From Chryseobacterium sp. LJ668 (GTDB taxonomy: Bacteria > Bacteroidota > Bacteroidia > Flavobacteriales > Weeksellaceae), in NCBI RefSeq assembly GCF_019613955.1, contig NZ_CP080443.1:3147001-3211000 (forward strand): a DNA stretch of 64,000 nucleotides, written 5' to 3'. Under the pieces are notes generated by a model. The model saw only the letters and a program-made list of their open reading frames with translations. It was not told where the DNA came from and searched no databases. Below, piece by piece: positions 53,134 through 61,819 of this stretch (its first letter is position 1; each line of letters opens with the position of its first letter). A program made the position numbers and the translations under genes.

Positions 53134-53433
53134 ATGGACAATCAAGATTATAACAAAGCAGAAAAAGCAGTTGACAATACTGAAAATTCATTAAGAAATA
53201 CAGCAAATGATGCAAAATGGAAAGTGAGTGATTTAGCCGATAGAGCAAGAGATTATATCAATGAAAAACGAGATAATGATCAGGAAGCTACACAGGAAGA
53301 CTGGCTAGACAGGGTGAAAGCAAATGCTTCCGATACTTGGGAAGACATTAAAGACGGAGCGAGCGATGCATGGGAAAAAACGAAAGATGCAGCCGAAGAC
53401 GTAAAAGCAGAATGGAAGAAGAAAACGAACTAG
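53134..53433 (+). CDS. Small amphipathic, repeat-rich protein (LEA/apolipoprotein-like)
   Basis: A 99-residue acidic-basic protein with no signal peptide. Helical 11-residue-like periodicity is seen with repeated Ala/Asp/Lys/Trp units (ADDAWKxK, DTWEDIKDGASDAWEKTKDAAEDVKAEWKKK). Such sequences resemble late-embryogenesis-abundant or YtxH/CsbD-like stress proteins that coat membranes or proteins when water is lost. No family assigned. It lies alone between nucleoside phosphorylase and fabI and has a strong terminator. Confidence 0.7.
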   Translation: MDNQDYNKAEKAVDNTENSLRNTANDAKWKVSDLADRARDYINEKRDNDQEATQEDWLDRVKANASDTWEDIKDGASDAWEKTKDAAEDVKAEWKKKTN

Positions 53434-53467
53434 AAAATTCAGTCTTTTATATATATTCAAAGAAAAT

Positions 53468-53489
53468 GGAGCCTTTTTATAAAGGCTCC
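53468..53489 (+). terminator. Intrinsic terminator after the amphipathic protein gene
   Basis: GGAGCCTTT / AAAGGCTCC stem, 4-base loop, followed by TTTTTT. Confidence 0.85.
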
Positions 53490-53522
53490 GTTTTTTATTA
53501 TGTTCTAAACACAAATTATTGC

Positions 53523-53530
53523 TACATTTG
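53523..53530 (+). promoter_or_regulatory. -7 promoter box for fabI
   Basis: TACATTTG, full TAnnTTTG match, 23 bases before the ATG at 53554. Confidence 0.45.
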
Positions 53531-53553
53531 TAAATATTAAACATTAAAAAATT

Positions 53554-54360
53554 ATGTCATACGGTTTACTTAAAGGGAAGAAAGGAATTATTTTTGGAGC
53601 CCTTAATGAACAATCTATCGCATGGAAAGTTGCTGAAAGATGCCATGAAGAAGGCGCTGAATTTATATTATCAAACGCTCCTATTGCTTTGAGAATGGGA
53701 GAATTGAACGGATTAGCAGAAAAAACAGGTTCTGAGGTGATTGGTGCAGATGCAACTTCTACTGAAGATCTTAATAAACTTTTTGATGCTGCTGTAGCTA
53801 AGTTCGGGAAAATAGATTTTATTCTTCACTCTATAGGCATGTCCGTAAATGTAAGAAAAGGGAAACACTATACTGAAATGAATTATGACTGGGCAGAGAA
53901 AGGCTGGGATATTTCAGCAGTATCTTTCCATAAAGTAATGCGTACGGCCTGGGAAAAAAACTGTATGAATGAATGGGGAAGCATTTTGGCTTTAACCTAC
54001 ATTGCAGCACAAAGAACATTCCCAGATTACAACGACATGTCTGACAACAAGGCATATTTAGAAAGTATTGCAAGAACTTTCGGTTACTACTGGGGTGAGA
54101 GAAAGGTACGTGTAAACACGGTTTCTCAGTCTCCTACTGTAACTACTGCAGGAAGCGGAGTAAAAGGTTTTGGAGGTTTCTTAGGATATGCTGAAGATAT
54201 GTCTCCACTAGGAAATGCATCAGCTCTTGAATGCGCAGATTACTGTGTAACATTATTCTCGGATCTTACGAAAAAAGTAACGATGCAGAATTTATTCCAC
54301 GATGGAGGATTCAGCAATACTGGAGTTACTCAGAAAGTAATTGAAAAATATGATTTTTAA
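53554..54360 (+). CDS. fabI: Enoyl-[acyl-carrier-protein] reductase FabI
   Basis: NADH-dependent last step of fatty acid elongation, 268 residues. It has the atypical SDR front GKKGIIFGALNEQSIAWKVAERCHEEGAEFIL, HSIGMSVNV for cofactor binding, and the catalytic pair Tyr and Lys in RTFPDYNDMSDNKAYLES (Y-x6-K). The GKHYTEMNYDW region differs from E. coli but follows the Bacteroidota FabI. The essential gene has its own promoter box and terminator; it also is the target of triclosan-type inhibitors. Confidence 0.94.
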   Translation: MSYGLLKGKKGIIFGALNEQSIAWKVAERCHEEGAEFILSNAPIALRMGELNGLAEKTGSEVIGADATSTEDLNKLFDAAVAKFGKIDFILHSIGMSVNVRKGKHYTEMNYDWAEKGWDISAVSFHKVMRTAWEKNCMNEWGSILALTYIAAQRTFPDYNDMSDNKAYLESIARTFGYYWGERKVRVNTVSQSPTVTTAGSGVKGFGGFLGYAEDMSPLGNASALECADYCVTLFSDLTKKVTMQNLFHDGGFSNTGVTQKVIEKYDF

Positions 54361-54390
54361 GAGGAACTCAACATCTCTGATCAAATAATA

Positions 54391-54419
54391 AAAAGCCAAG
54401 GTATTTACTTTGGCTTTTT
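54391..54419 (+). terminator. Intrinsic terminator after fabI
   Basis: AAAAGCCAA / TTTGGCTTTT with inner GTA/TAC pairing and T run. Confidence 0.85.
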
Positions 54420-54467
54420 TGTGTCTACATTTTCATACTTAAAAATCTATTTTTCGTAAGAAAAACA

Positions 54468-54496
54468 AATCGGCGGCACCTTCGGTGCCGCCGATT
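54468..54496 (-). terminator. Intrinsic terminator at the end of the glucan locus
   Basis: Perfect 13-base GC-rich stem AATCGGCGGCACC / GGTGCCGCCGATT with a TTC loop, 29 bases past the last GH30 stop. Confidence 0.8.
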
Positions 54497-54524
54497 CTTA
54501 ATAATAAAAATGTTAATATGAAGT

Positions 54525-55964
54525 CTATAAAATTACGGTCTGTATAGAATGTGCAGGCGCTGATAATTTCGCTGACATCCCTTCGATCCAAAGATTGGTA
54601 TCGATATCGTTGTCTGAATCATTCATGATGACGGTTACCAGTTGTCCGTTCTCATTCATAAAAGTTGTTGAGGTTAAAGCCGCTCTGTTGGATGAGGTCC
54701 CTATTCTTCGCGCATTAGGTTTAATGTATTTTGAAACATGGCCTACATAATAATATTCGTAGGTATAATGCACCTCCCCGGTTTTTGTGTTGGCAATAAT
54801 GGGTGCAAAACAGAAATTTCCAACATGGTTTGGTCCACCGGTTTCATCAAGAAGAACATTCCAATCTGTCCATAAAGCGGTTCCTTTGTTGAAATCGTTG
54901 ATCATATTTCTTCCATACAATTCGCCTAAACTTACATCGTAAATTTTAGTAAGATCAAACTGTTCTTTACAACCTTCGGTAAAGGCCAAAAACTTTTCAG
55001 GAAAAGCTCTTTGCGTTTCCAATAAATTGTCGAACAACTGAGTTTTGTTATTCCATGTTTCATACCAGTGATAACCGATTCCTGAAGCATATTTTGAAGT
55101 TTCGGGATCGCTTAAAGTTGTTGTGGCTCTTTGATAAATCAAATCACGGTTGTGATCCCAAATCATTACTTTTTTATCTTTAAAACCGTTTTTCCAAAGA
55201 GTCGGCCCTAAATTCTTTTTAAGGAACTCCCCTTCTTCTTCAGCAGTATAGATGCAAGATTCCCAACTTTGTGTTGCCATAGGTTCATTTTGAATGGTCA
55301 AACCCCAAATATTAATTCCCCTTTTTTCGTATTCTTTGATAAATTTAATATAATAATCTGCCCAGGTTTGATAATACTGATTTTCCAATCTTCCACCTTT
55401 CAATAGATTTTTATTTGATTTCATCCAAGCCGGCGGACTCCAAGGTGAAAAGTAAAACGTAAAATCGTTTCCAATGGCTTTCTGAGCTTCTTTAATCATT
55501 GGAATTTTATACTTTTCATCATGTGCAATGTTGAAAGATTTCAGTGAGTTATCGTTTTCTGTTACGTAAGTATAAGAATCGCTTGAGAAATCACAAGAAT
55601 TCATGTTGGTACGAACAACTGTATATCCCAAACCATTTTTCCCGTAGTAGGCTTCAATAATTTCTTTCTGCTTATTTTTTGGAAGTTTATAAAAAGTTTC
55701 AGCTGATGCATCTGTAATTGCGCCACCAATACCGATTAATTTTTGATATTTAAAATCGGGATCAACAAAAACACAGGCATCTGTTTCCTTCGGCTGATCC
55801 ATTTTTTCGAATTTTACCGTGCCTTTTTCAACCATTTTCTCGTTGGTTTTTGCATGGGTAAAAATAATTTTTGCTGTTTTCCCTGCATTTTTTTTCCAGT
55901 AATTCTGTGCGTTTGCATTGAATGCAATTCCGATTACAAAACAACTTACAATTAGCTTTTTCAT
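54525..55964 (-). CDS. Glycoside hydrolase family 30 (beta-glucanase-like), exported
   Basis: A 479-residue exported enzyme with Sec signal (SCFVIGIAFNANAQ). The GH30 TIM barrel is marked by KLIGIGGAITDASAETFYKLPKNKQKEI at the front. The acid/base Glu is in LTIQNEPMATQSWESC and the nucleophile Glu in AFTEGCKEQFD, with WNVLLDETGGPNHVGNFC between. GH30 includes beta-1,6-glucanases and glucosylceramidases; a beta-1,6-glucanase fits this locus best. It is the last gene of the leftward unit; a second GH30 lies at 59473. Confidence 0.9.
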   Translation of the reverse strand: MKKLIVSCFVIGIAFNANAQNYWKKNAGKTAKIIFTHAKTNEKMVEKGTVKFEKMDQPKETDACVFVDPDFKYQKLIGIGGAITDASAETFYKLPKNKQKEIIEAYYGKNGLGYTVVRTNMNSCDFSSDSYTYVTENDNSLKSFNIAHDEKYKIPMIKEAQKAIGNDFTFYFSPWSPPAWMKSNKNLLKGGRLENQYYQTWADYYIKFIKEYEKRGINIWGLTIQNEPMATQSWESCIYTAEEEGEFLKKNLGPTLWKNGFKDKKVMIWDHNRDLIYQRATTTLSDPETSKYASGIGYHWYETWNNKTQLFDNLLETQRAFPEKFLAFTEGCKEQFDLTKIYDVSLGELYGRNMINDFNKGTALWTDWNVLLDETGGPNHVGNFCFAPIIANTKTGEVHYTYEYYYVGHVSKYIKPNARRIGTSSNRAALTSTTFMNENGQLVTVIMNDSDNDIDTNLWIEGMSAKLSAPAHSIQTVIL

Positions 55965-56032
55965 TTATTCTTCTTCTTTTTTCTATTTATATTTAAACCA
56001 CCCCGTCTGAATTTTTCTCGAAAATTTATCCA

Positions 56033-56049
56033 CCCCTCCAAAGGAGGGG
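56033..56049. terminator. Short hairpin between the GH16 and GH30 genes
   Basis: CCCCTCC / GGAGGGG with an AAA loop, in the 100-base gap. Could be a weak terminator or processing site. Confidence 0.4.
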
Positions 56050-56066
56050 AATTTTAGTTGTGGTTA

Positions 56067-56876
56067 TTATTTATTTTCATACACCCTTACATAATCGATG
56101 TAGTATTTCTGAGGAAAGATGGTGTCATCAATCCCTTCTTTTCCGCCCCAGAATCCACCGACGGCGAGATTTAAAATGATGAAATACGGCTGATCAAAAG
56201 GCCACGCTTCATACGTTTTTTCTTTATTTTCATAAGTGAAAAACTTTTGATCATCGATGTAAACATCAATTTTTTCAGGTGTCCAATCTGCTTTATACAC
56301 ATGGAATTTTTCACTTGCATCTTTCACAATCAACGTATCCGTTTTCTGTGTTCCGATAATGTGATTATACTTTTTTGTGTGAACCGAAGCATGAACAAAT
56401 CCCTGATTAAAACCAACATGCTCCATAATATCCAATTCTCCGTCTTCCGGCCATTCTTTCATATTTTCGCTCATCATCCAGATTGCAGGCCATGTTCCCC
56501 GGCCTTTCGGAAGCTTTGCTCTGACTTCAATCGTTCCATATTGAAAAGAAAATTTTCCTTTCGTTAAAAGTCTTGCAGACGTATATTTATTCTTTTCCCA
56601 GTTTTCTTTTTTGGCTTCAATAACAAGATTTCCATCTTCAACTCTTGCATTTTCTAAACGGTTTTTGGTGTAATATTGAGCTTCATTATTTCCGTAACCA
56701 TCACCGCCGACATCGTAATTCCATTTTGTAGCATCGGGTAATCCTTTTCCGTTAAACTCATCATTCCAAATTAATTTTCTAATGGAATCGGGCTTTTTTG
56801 AAGCGCAATTTGAAGCAGAAAAAAGAAAAGTTCCGCTGATGATTATATTGAAAATATGTTGAAGTTTTATTCTCAT
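56067..56876 (-). CDS. Glycoside hydrolase family 16 (laminarinase-like) lipoprotein
   Basis: A 269-residue beta-jelly-roll endoglucanase. The catalytic motif ExDxxE reads GELDIMEHVG (about residues 147-153). Substrate-groove signatures include KWNYDVGGDGYGNNEAQYY, RLLTKGKFSFQYGTIEVRAKLPKGRGTWPAIWMM and NLAVGGFWGG. A lipobox-like end of the signal (SASNCASKK) suggests surface anchoring. It would cleave beta-1,3-glucan. I start at the ATG at 56876; an upstream ATG at 56906 adds a non-signal head. It is between two GH30 genes of the locus. Confidence 0.91.
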   Translation of the reverse strand: MRIKLQHIFNIIISGTFLFSASNCASKKPDSIRKLIWNDEFNGKGLPDATKWNYDVGGDGYGNNEAQYYTKNRLENARVEDGNLVIEAKKENWEKNKYTSARLLTKGKFSFQYGTIEVRAKLPKGRGTWPAIWMMSENMKEWPEDGELDIMEHVGFNQGFVHASVHTKKYNHIIGTQKTDTLIVKDASEKFHVYKADWTPEKIDVYIDDQKFFTYENKEKTYEAWPFDQPYFIILNLAVGGFWGGKEGIDDTIFPQKYYIDYVRVYENK

Positions 56877-56901
56877 GATTCCAGGATTAAAGTTTGATTT
56901 T

Positions 56902-56978
56902 GTCATTCTGACGAAGGAAGAATCTCTAGTATAATTTGAAATAGATTCTTCAATCCGCTTCGCTATGTTCAGAATGAC
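56902..56978. repeat. Dispersed inverted-repeat element, copy 2
   Basis: 77 bases bounded by GTCATTCTGAC and TTCAGAATGAC, same family as 32955-33033; sits between the GH3 and GH16 genes. Confidence 0.75.
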
Positions 56979-57019
56979 AAACGCTAGTACTGAATGCTAT
57001 ATAATTATTTTCAAAGCTT

Positions 57020-57092
57020 GTCATTCTGAGGACGAAGAATCTCTTTAATAACAACTGTTTTAGATCCTTCATTACATTTCATTCAGAATGAT
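57020..57092. repeat. Dispersed inverted-repeat element, copy 3
   Basis: 73 bases bounded by GTCATTCTGAG and TTCAGAATGAT, slightly diverged relative of copies 1 and 2 and 42 bases from copy 2. Confidence 0.7.
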
Positions 57093-57163
57093 AATTGTAC
57101 AAATACCAGCCTTCACTGCCAAAAGCGGGTTTCATCCCGCTCTCAGTTTTTGTAAACTAATAT

Positions 57164-59386
57164 TTATTTTGACCAGTTGATCCTTTTTGTCTGAACATTT
57201 TGAGAATCGGTTCCGACCATAATGTCGAATTCTCCGGCTTCCCAATCGTAATTCAATTCATCATCATAGAATTTTAAATTTTCGGGAGTCAATGTAAAGT
57301 TGACCGTTTTACTTTCTCCTTTTTTGATGAACACTTTTTGGAAGCCTTTCAATTCTTTCACAGGTCTTACCACTTTTCCGAATAGATCTCTGATGTATAA
57401 CTGCACCACTTCTTCCCCATCATATTTTCCGGTGTTGGAAACATTTACACTGATATTCAACGTCTGATTTCCTTTAAGATTTGTCGAACTTAAATTCATA
57501 TCAGAATATTTAAACTGAGTATAGCTTAAACCATATCCAAACGGAAATTTCGGATCATTATCGAGATCGATGTAAGCTGAAACGTAATTTCTATCTGTAT
57601 TATTTTTCGCAGGTCTTCCTGTGTTGTAATGATTGTAATACACTGGAATCTGTCCTTCCGTTCTAGGAAAAGTCATTGGAAGTTTTCCACCCGGATTTAC
57701 TGTTCCGAAAAGTACGTCTGCAATAGAATTTCCCGCTTCCGTTCCCAGCCACCAAGTGTAAACAATAGTAGGAATATTATCTGCCGCCCAGTCAAAAACT
57801 AAAGGTCTTCCTGCATTGATCATTAAAACGATCGGTTTTCCTGTTTTTGCGATTTCTTTTAATAAATCTTCCTGAACTCCAGTGAAATGTAGATTACTCC
57901 TGCTTTTTGCCTCACCGCTCATGGCCGAACCTTCACCTAAAGTCATGATCACCACATCTGCTTTTTTAGCCGTTTCTACCGCTTCTGCAAACATCGATTT
58001 GTCCTGATCATCAATATTGGCACCTTTTGCGTATAATAAAGTTGAATTTTTATCTAATTGATTTTTAATTCCGTCAAACTGCGTGATGATTCTTTCATTA
58101 TCATCTTTAAAGGCAATCGACCAGAAACCATGATTCGCGGAAGTTTCTTTTCCGAACGGTCCGATCAATGCAATCGTTTTCGTCGATTTTGAAAGCGGAA
58201 GAATATTCTTTTGATTCTTCAATAAAACAATACTTTTTGAACCAAATTCTCTTCCGAATTTTCTATTTTCGAGATTGTTTAATTGTTCTTTCTGTCTTTT
58301 TTCATTGCTAAATCTGTAAGGATCATCGAATAATCCCATCTCGAATTTTTTAACCAAAATTCTTCTTGCAGCATCATCGATCAACTTTGGATCAACCTTT
58401 CCTTCCTGAACCAATTTTGGAAGTTCAATCATGTAAGCACGGCTTTCCATATCCATGTCGCTTCCTGCGATAATTGCTTTTTCAGCTGCTTCTTTATTGT
58501 CTTTTGCATACCCGTGAGGAACCATTTCGCCAATACTTCCCCAATCTGAAACCACAAAACCTTGATAGTTCCATTTACCTTTTAATAGATCTCTTAAAAT
58601 ATATTTGTTTGCTGTTGCCGGTATTCCGTTGATATCATTAAATGAATTCATAAAAGTGGCAACTCCTGCTTCTGCAGCAGCTTTGAAAGGTGGCAGATAG
58701 GTTTCATTCAATTGTCTTACGCTCATATCGACAGAATTGTAATCTCTTCCGCCAACTCCCGCTCCGTATGCTGCAAAATGTTTTGCACAAGCCATAATTG
58801 CATCAAGATTTCCCAAACCTTTTCCTTGAAAACCTTTGATTCTCGCCAAACCAATTAAAGTTCCCAAATAAGTATCTTCTCCGGAGCCTTCCATCACTCT
58901 GCCCCATCTCGGATCTCTTGCGACATCGACCATTGGTGCAAATGTCCAGTGAATTCCATAAGCTGATGCTTCCGTAGCCGCAATTCTTTCTGATTTTTCA
59001 ATTAATTTTAAATCCCAGCTTGCCGCCTGACCCAAATTCACGGGAAATGTTGTTCTGTACCCGTGAATCACGTCCTGACCGAACAATAAAGGAATTTTTA
59101 ACCTTGATTTTAAAGCTAATTCCTGAAATTTTCTGGTTTCCTCCGCACCGGCTACATTCAGCATTGAACCTACTTTTCCTTTTTTAATTTCATCTAAAAC
59201 AGTGGCAGAATTTGAATTTTGCGGACCTGTTGAGTACTCAAAACCACTGTATTGCACAAGCTGTCCTACTTTTTCTTCTAGTGTCATTTTAGACAACAGT
59301 TCAGTAACTTTCTGATCAGTTGTCTTTTGACCGAATGCTGTAAATCCGAATGCTGTAAAAAGTAATAAGAGAAAAATTTTTTTCAT
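57164..59386 (-). CDS. bglX: Beta-glucosidase, glycoside hydrolase family 3
   Basis: A 740-residue exported BglX-like enzyme. Signal peptide LLLLFTAFGFTAFGQ. The TIM barrel has FGQDVIHGYRTTFPVNLGQAASWD and ARDPRWGRVMEGSGEDTYLG, with the nucleophile Asp in GFVVSDWGSI. The second alpha/beta domain follows (MTLGEGSAMSGEAKSRSNLHF, with the acid region), and a C-terminal fibronectin-like domain (VSNTGKYDGEEVVQLYIRD). It releases glucose from oligoglucosides. I start at the ATG at 59386; an ATG 13 codons earlier lacks a signal. Between two GH30 genes of the locus. Confidence 0.92.
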   Translation of the reverse strand: MKKIFLLLLFTAFGFTAFGQKTTDQKVTELLSKMTLEEKVGQLVQYSGFEYSTGPQNSNSATVLDEIKKGKVGSMLNVAGAEETRKFQELALKSRLKIPLLFGQDVIHGYRTTFPVNLGQAASWDLKLIEKSERIAATEASAYGIHWTFAPMVDVARDPRWGRVMEGSGEDTYLGTLIGLARIKGFQGKGLGNLDAIMACAKHFAAYGAGVGGRDYNSVDMSVRQLNETYLPPFKAAAEAGVATFMNSFNDINGIPATANKYILRDLLKGKWNYQGFVVSDWGSIGEMVPHGYAKDNKEAAEKAIIAGSDMDMESRAYMIELPKLVQEGKVDPKLIDDAARRILVKKFEMGLFDDPYRFSNEKRQKEQLNNLENRKFGREFGSKSIVLLKNQKNILPLSKSTKTIALIGPFGKETSANHGFWSIAFKDDNERIITQFDGIKNQLDKNSTLLYAKGANIDDQDKSMFAEAVETAKKADVVIMTLGEGSAMSGEAKSRSNLHFTGVQEDLLKEIAKTGKPIVLMINAGRPLVFDWAADNIPTIVYTWWLGTEAGNSIADVLFGTVNPGGKLPMTFPRTEGQIPVYYNHYNTGRPAKNNTDRNYVSAYIDLDNDPKFPFGYGLSYTQFKYSDMNLSSTNLKGNQTLNISVNVSNTGKYDGEEVVQLYIRDLFGKVVRPVKELKGFQKVFIKKGESKTVNFTLTPENLKFYDDELNYDWEAGEFDIMVGTDSQNVQTKRINWSK

Positions 59387-59405
59387 GTAAAGTGTATATT
59401 TTTCC

Positions 59406-59423
59406 GATGTTGTATACAATATC
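59406..59423. promoter_or_regulatory. 18-base palindrome upstream of the GH3 gene
   Basis: GATGTTGTATACAATATC is a palindrome with one G-T pair, and the core TTGTATACAA is exact. It lies about 20 bases before the GH3 start and 50 bases after the GH30 stop. It resembles an operator rather than a terminator. Confidence 0.4.
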
Positions 59424-59472
59424 ATAATTGCTAATATTCTGTTGAATAGAAATATTAACGATTTGTGATTAT

Positions 59473-60933
59473 TTAAAAAATATAGGTCGCTGTTGAGTTT
59501 CCTGAAATAGTGACCGGTGCTGTTTTTTGATTATACTTAATATTAAAAGCTTTATTCCCTGCATTACCATTCTGTACAATTAAAACAGTTTTGCCCGTCG
59601 GAGTTTTGAAGGCTACCGTTGAGAGATTATCTGCTTCTGTAGAAGCAATTCTTTGAGAATTGACAGGAACAAATTTGGAGGCATGCGCAATAATATAATA
59701 TGCGACATTCTTTTCGTAGTTTGAAGCGCTATTAACTGTTACCGCCCCCTTACATTGCGTACAACCACCTGTTGTATGAGGCCCGAATGAGGCGTCATTG
59801 GCTACATTCCATTCTAATGCTGTTTTACTCCAGTTTCTCATGGATCCAATGATCACATTTTTCACATGCCAGTCTAAATCTCCGGAGAAAGTTCCTACAG
59901 AACTTGTCCATTGTTCTGTAAAATAGATATTTTTATTAGGAAATAAATTATGAACATTACCTAAAGCGGAAATATCTCCTGCGTAAAGGTGAAAAGCAGA
60001 TCCGTCCACATAAGGATTTGCGGCTGTATCATTTAAAATACTTATAGGATAGACAATATTATCACAATTATGATCGTACGCAATAATTTTTGTACTCAGA
60101 TTGGCAGCCTGAAAAGCTGGTCCCAAGTAAGTTTTGATAAAAGTTGCCTGATTCGCAGCAGTCATATACATACTGGGATTATTTCCCGGATGTAACGGCT
60201 CATTTTGCGGAGTGATCGCATCGATTCTAATACCCTGTAACTGCATTGCCTGAATATATTTTACAAAATACTGTGCGTAAGTACCGTAATATTCTGTTTT
60301 TAAACTTCCTCCGATGCTGTTTCCGTTGTCTTTCATCCAGACAGGGGCTGTCCACGGTGTGGCTAAAATCTTGATATTCGGATTAATAACCAGAATATCT
60401 TTTAACATCTGAACTAAAGCTTGATCTTTCATTAAACTGAATTGTGAAAGTGTAGGATCCGTTTGCCCGGAAAGTACATCATTATAGGTGAAAACCTCAC
60501 TGTTCAGATCTGAAGCTCCAATGCTGATTCTAAGATAACTTATGCCAATGCCTGAACTGCTGAAAAGATCATTCAGTAATTCCTGTTTTTTGGAAGCAGA
60601 AAGCTGATTAATCACGGCAACACTTCCGCCCGTTAAAGTATATCCGAAACCGTCTACAGTCTGATAAACCTGTGATCCGTCAACATCAATAGTTGTTCCT
60701 GTTGCTGAAGAAGATGTGAAATAAGCTGCGCTTTGCTGTTGAAGTTTTATGGATTGGTCACCTTTGGTTAACCATACTTCAACCGGATCTCCGGAAATGT
60801 TTCCTCCGCCGGTAGCCGGATTTTCGTTAGCAGCAATATCAGAAGAAGCGCTGCTACATGCAAAAAAAGAAAGAAGTGCTACACCGCAAAGTGCAGCACC
60901 TCTAAAGAAACTATATGAATATTGTAATGTCAT
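59473..60933 (-). CDS. Glycoside hydrolase family 30 lipoprotein (second copy)
   Basis: A 486-residue surface or periplasmic glucanase-like lipoprotein (LLSFFAC, Cys about residue 26). GH30 marks: VYQTVDGFGYTLTGGSVAVI, the acid/base Glu in ITPQNEPLHPG and the nucleophile Glu in IYFTEQWTSSVG, then GAVTVNSASNYEKNVAYYIIAHASKFVP and a beta C-terminal part (ISGNSTATYIF). It is only moderately similar in visible motifs to the other GH30, so the two may act on different linkages. It directly follows the surface lipoprotein gene. Confidence 0.9.
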   Translation of the reverse strand: MTLQYSYSFFRGAALCGVALLSFFACSSASSDIAANENPATGGGNISGDPVEVWLTKGDQSIKLQQQSAAYFTSSSATGTTIDVDGSQVYQTVDGFGYTLTGGSVAVINQLSASKKQELLNDLFSSSGIGISYLRISIGASDLNSEVFTYNDVLSGQTDPTLSQFSLMKDQALVQMLKDILVINPNIKILATPWTAPVWMKDNGNSIGGSLKTEYYGTYAQYFVKYIQAMQLQGIRIDAITPQNEPLHPGNNPSMYMTAANQATFIKTYLGPAFQAANLSTKIIAYDHNCDNIVYPISILNDTAANPYVDGSAFHLYAGDISALGNVHNLFPNKNIYFTEQWTSSVGTFSGDLDWHVKNVIIGSMRNWSKTALEWNVANDASFGPHTTGGCTQCKGAVTVNSASNYEKNVAYYIIAHASKFVPVNSQRIASTEADNLSTVAFKTPTGKTVLIVQNGNAGNKAFNIKYNQKTAPVTISGNSTATYIF

Positions 60934-60954
60934 ATTAATTGTTATATGGAAAAA

Positions 60955-61803
60955 TTATTGCATTCTTCTGAATTCTACTTTGTCAATGCTTAAACTATTA
61001 ACAGTTCCTCCTCCGCATTTAATTTCTAAATATACTGTCCCTGTTGTTGTTGCGGTGTAAACCCCTCCATTTTTAGAACCATTACATCCTATTGATGACA
61101 CTTTTCCTTTAAATTTACTAGTTCCACAACCATCCCACGTATTAATATTTCTATAAACCGTTCCGCCGATATCCTGCCCATTTACAGGAGCTGTATTCAG
61201 AATATATACTTCAAACCAAGTATTTATCAGAGGAGTATCGGATGACGCTACTAAATCGATTGAATATTTTTGTCCTGCCACGACATTCACAGCCTGGTAA
61301 ATTCCTTGCTGATTACTTCCGTTTGCTACAATAGTAGCTTTACCGTTGGCAATAACCCACTGTGCGCCAGACGTACTGATGTTGTGTATTGTCCATTTGG
61401 CAGCTTCAGCAGGAGTATCAAATCTTCCGCCCTGTATCATATTTCCAGAGATAGGATCAGATGTAGGAACAACAACCGTTTCGCTTGCAGTACCACCTAC
61501 AACACCGCCAATACCAATTGCTTGATGCTGAATAATATAAGTACCAGCATCAGGAAGAAAAAGATTTTGTTCACCTTTTCCGTTATTGAAACCGTCATCA
61601 TCAATATTCCAGCTTGAATTAAGATAATTACTATAGTTCCTTTTTAGTAGATAATGGTTTTCTGAAGTTTTGGTAATTTTAAATGAGGCATCTATTGGTC
61701 CTTGATCAATACCATTTCCTTCAACCGTATCTGGTGTACAGCTTGCCAACAGGAAAAGTGAAGAAGCCAGTACAAAACTTCTGTTGATATATTTATTTAT
61801 CAT
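60955..61803 (-). CDS. Surface glycan-binding lipoprotein (SGBP-like)
   Basis: A 282-residue lipoprotein (LFLLASCTPDTVEG, Cys about residue 22). The N-terminal part has a PKD-like beta fold with a YSNYLNSSWNIDDDGFNNGKGEQNLFLPDAGTYIIQHQAIG stretch, the C-terminal part resembles a CBM4/9-like carbohydrate-binding jelly roll (GGRFDTPAEAAKWTI ... YSIDLVASSDT ... VYLEIKCGGGTVNSLSIDKVEFRRM). It sits where the SGBP gene usually lies, after susD. It probably captures glucan at the cell surface. No enzymatic residues seen. Confidence 0.75.
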   Translation of the reverse strand: MINKYINRSFVLASSLFLLASCTPDTVEGNGIDQGPIDASFKITKTSENHYLLKRNYSNYLNSSWNIDDDGFNNGKGEQNLFLPDAGTYIIQHQAIGIGGVVGGTASETVVVPTSDPISGNMIQGGRFDTPAEAAKWTIHNISTSGAQWVIANGKATIVANGSNQQGIYQAVNVVAGQKYSIDLVASSDTPLINTWFEVYILNTAPVNGQDIGGTVYRNINTWDGCGTSKFKGKVSSIGCNGSKNGGVYTATTTGTVYLEIKCGGGTVNSLSIDKVEFRRMQ

Positions 61804-61819
61804 AATTTTTGATGTTTAA

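Noticed and set aside
56033..56049. A strong terminator splitting GH16 from the last GH30
   Set aside because: The 7-base stem has no T tract in the direction of transcription, so it is listed only as a weak hairpin.
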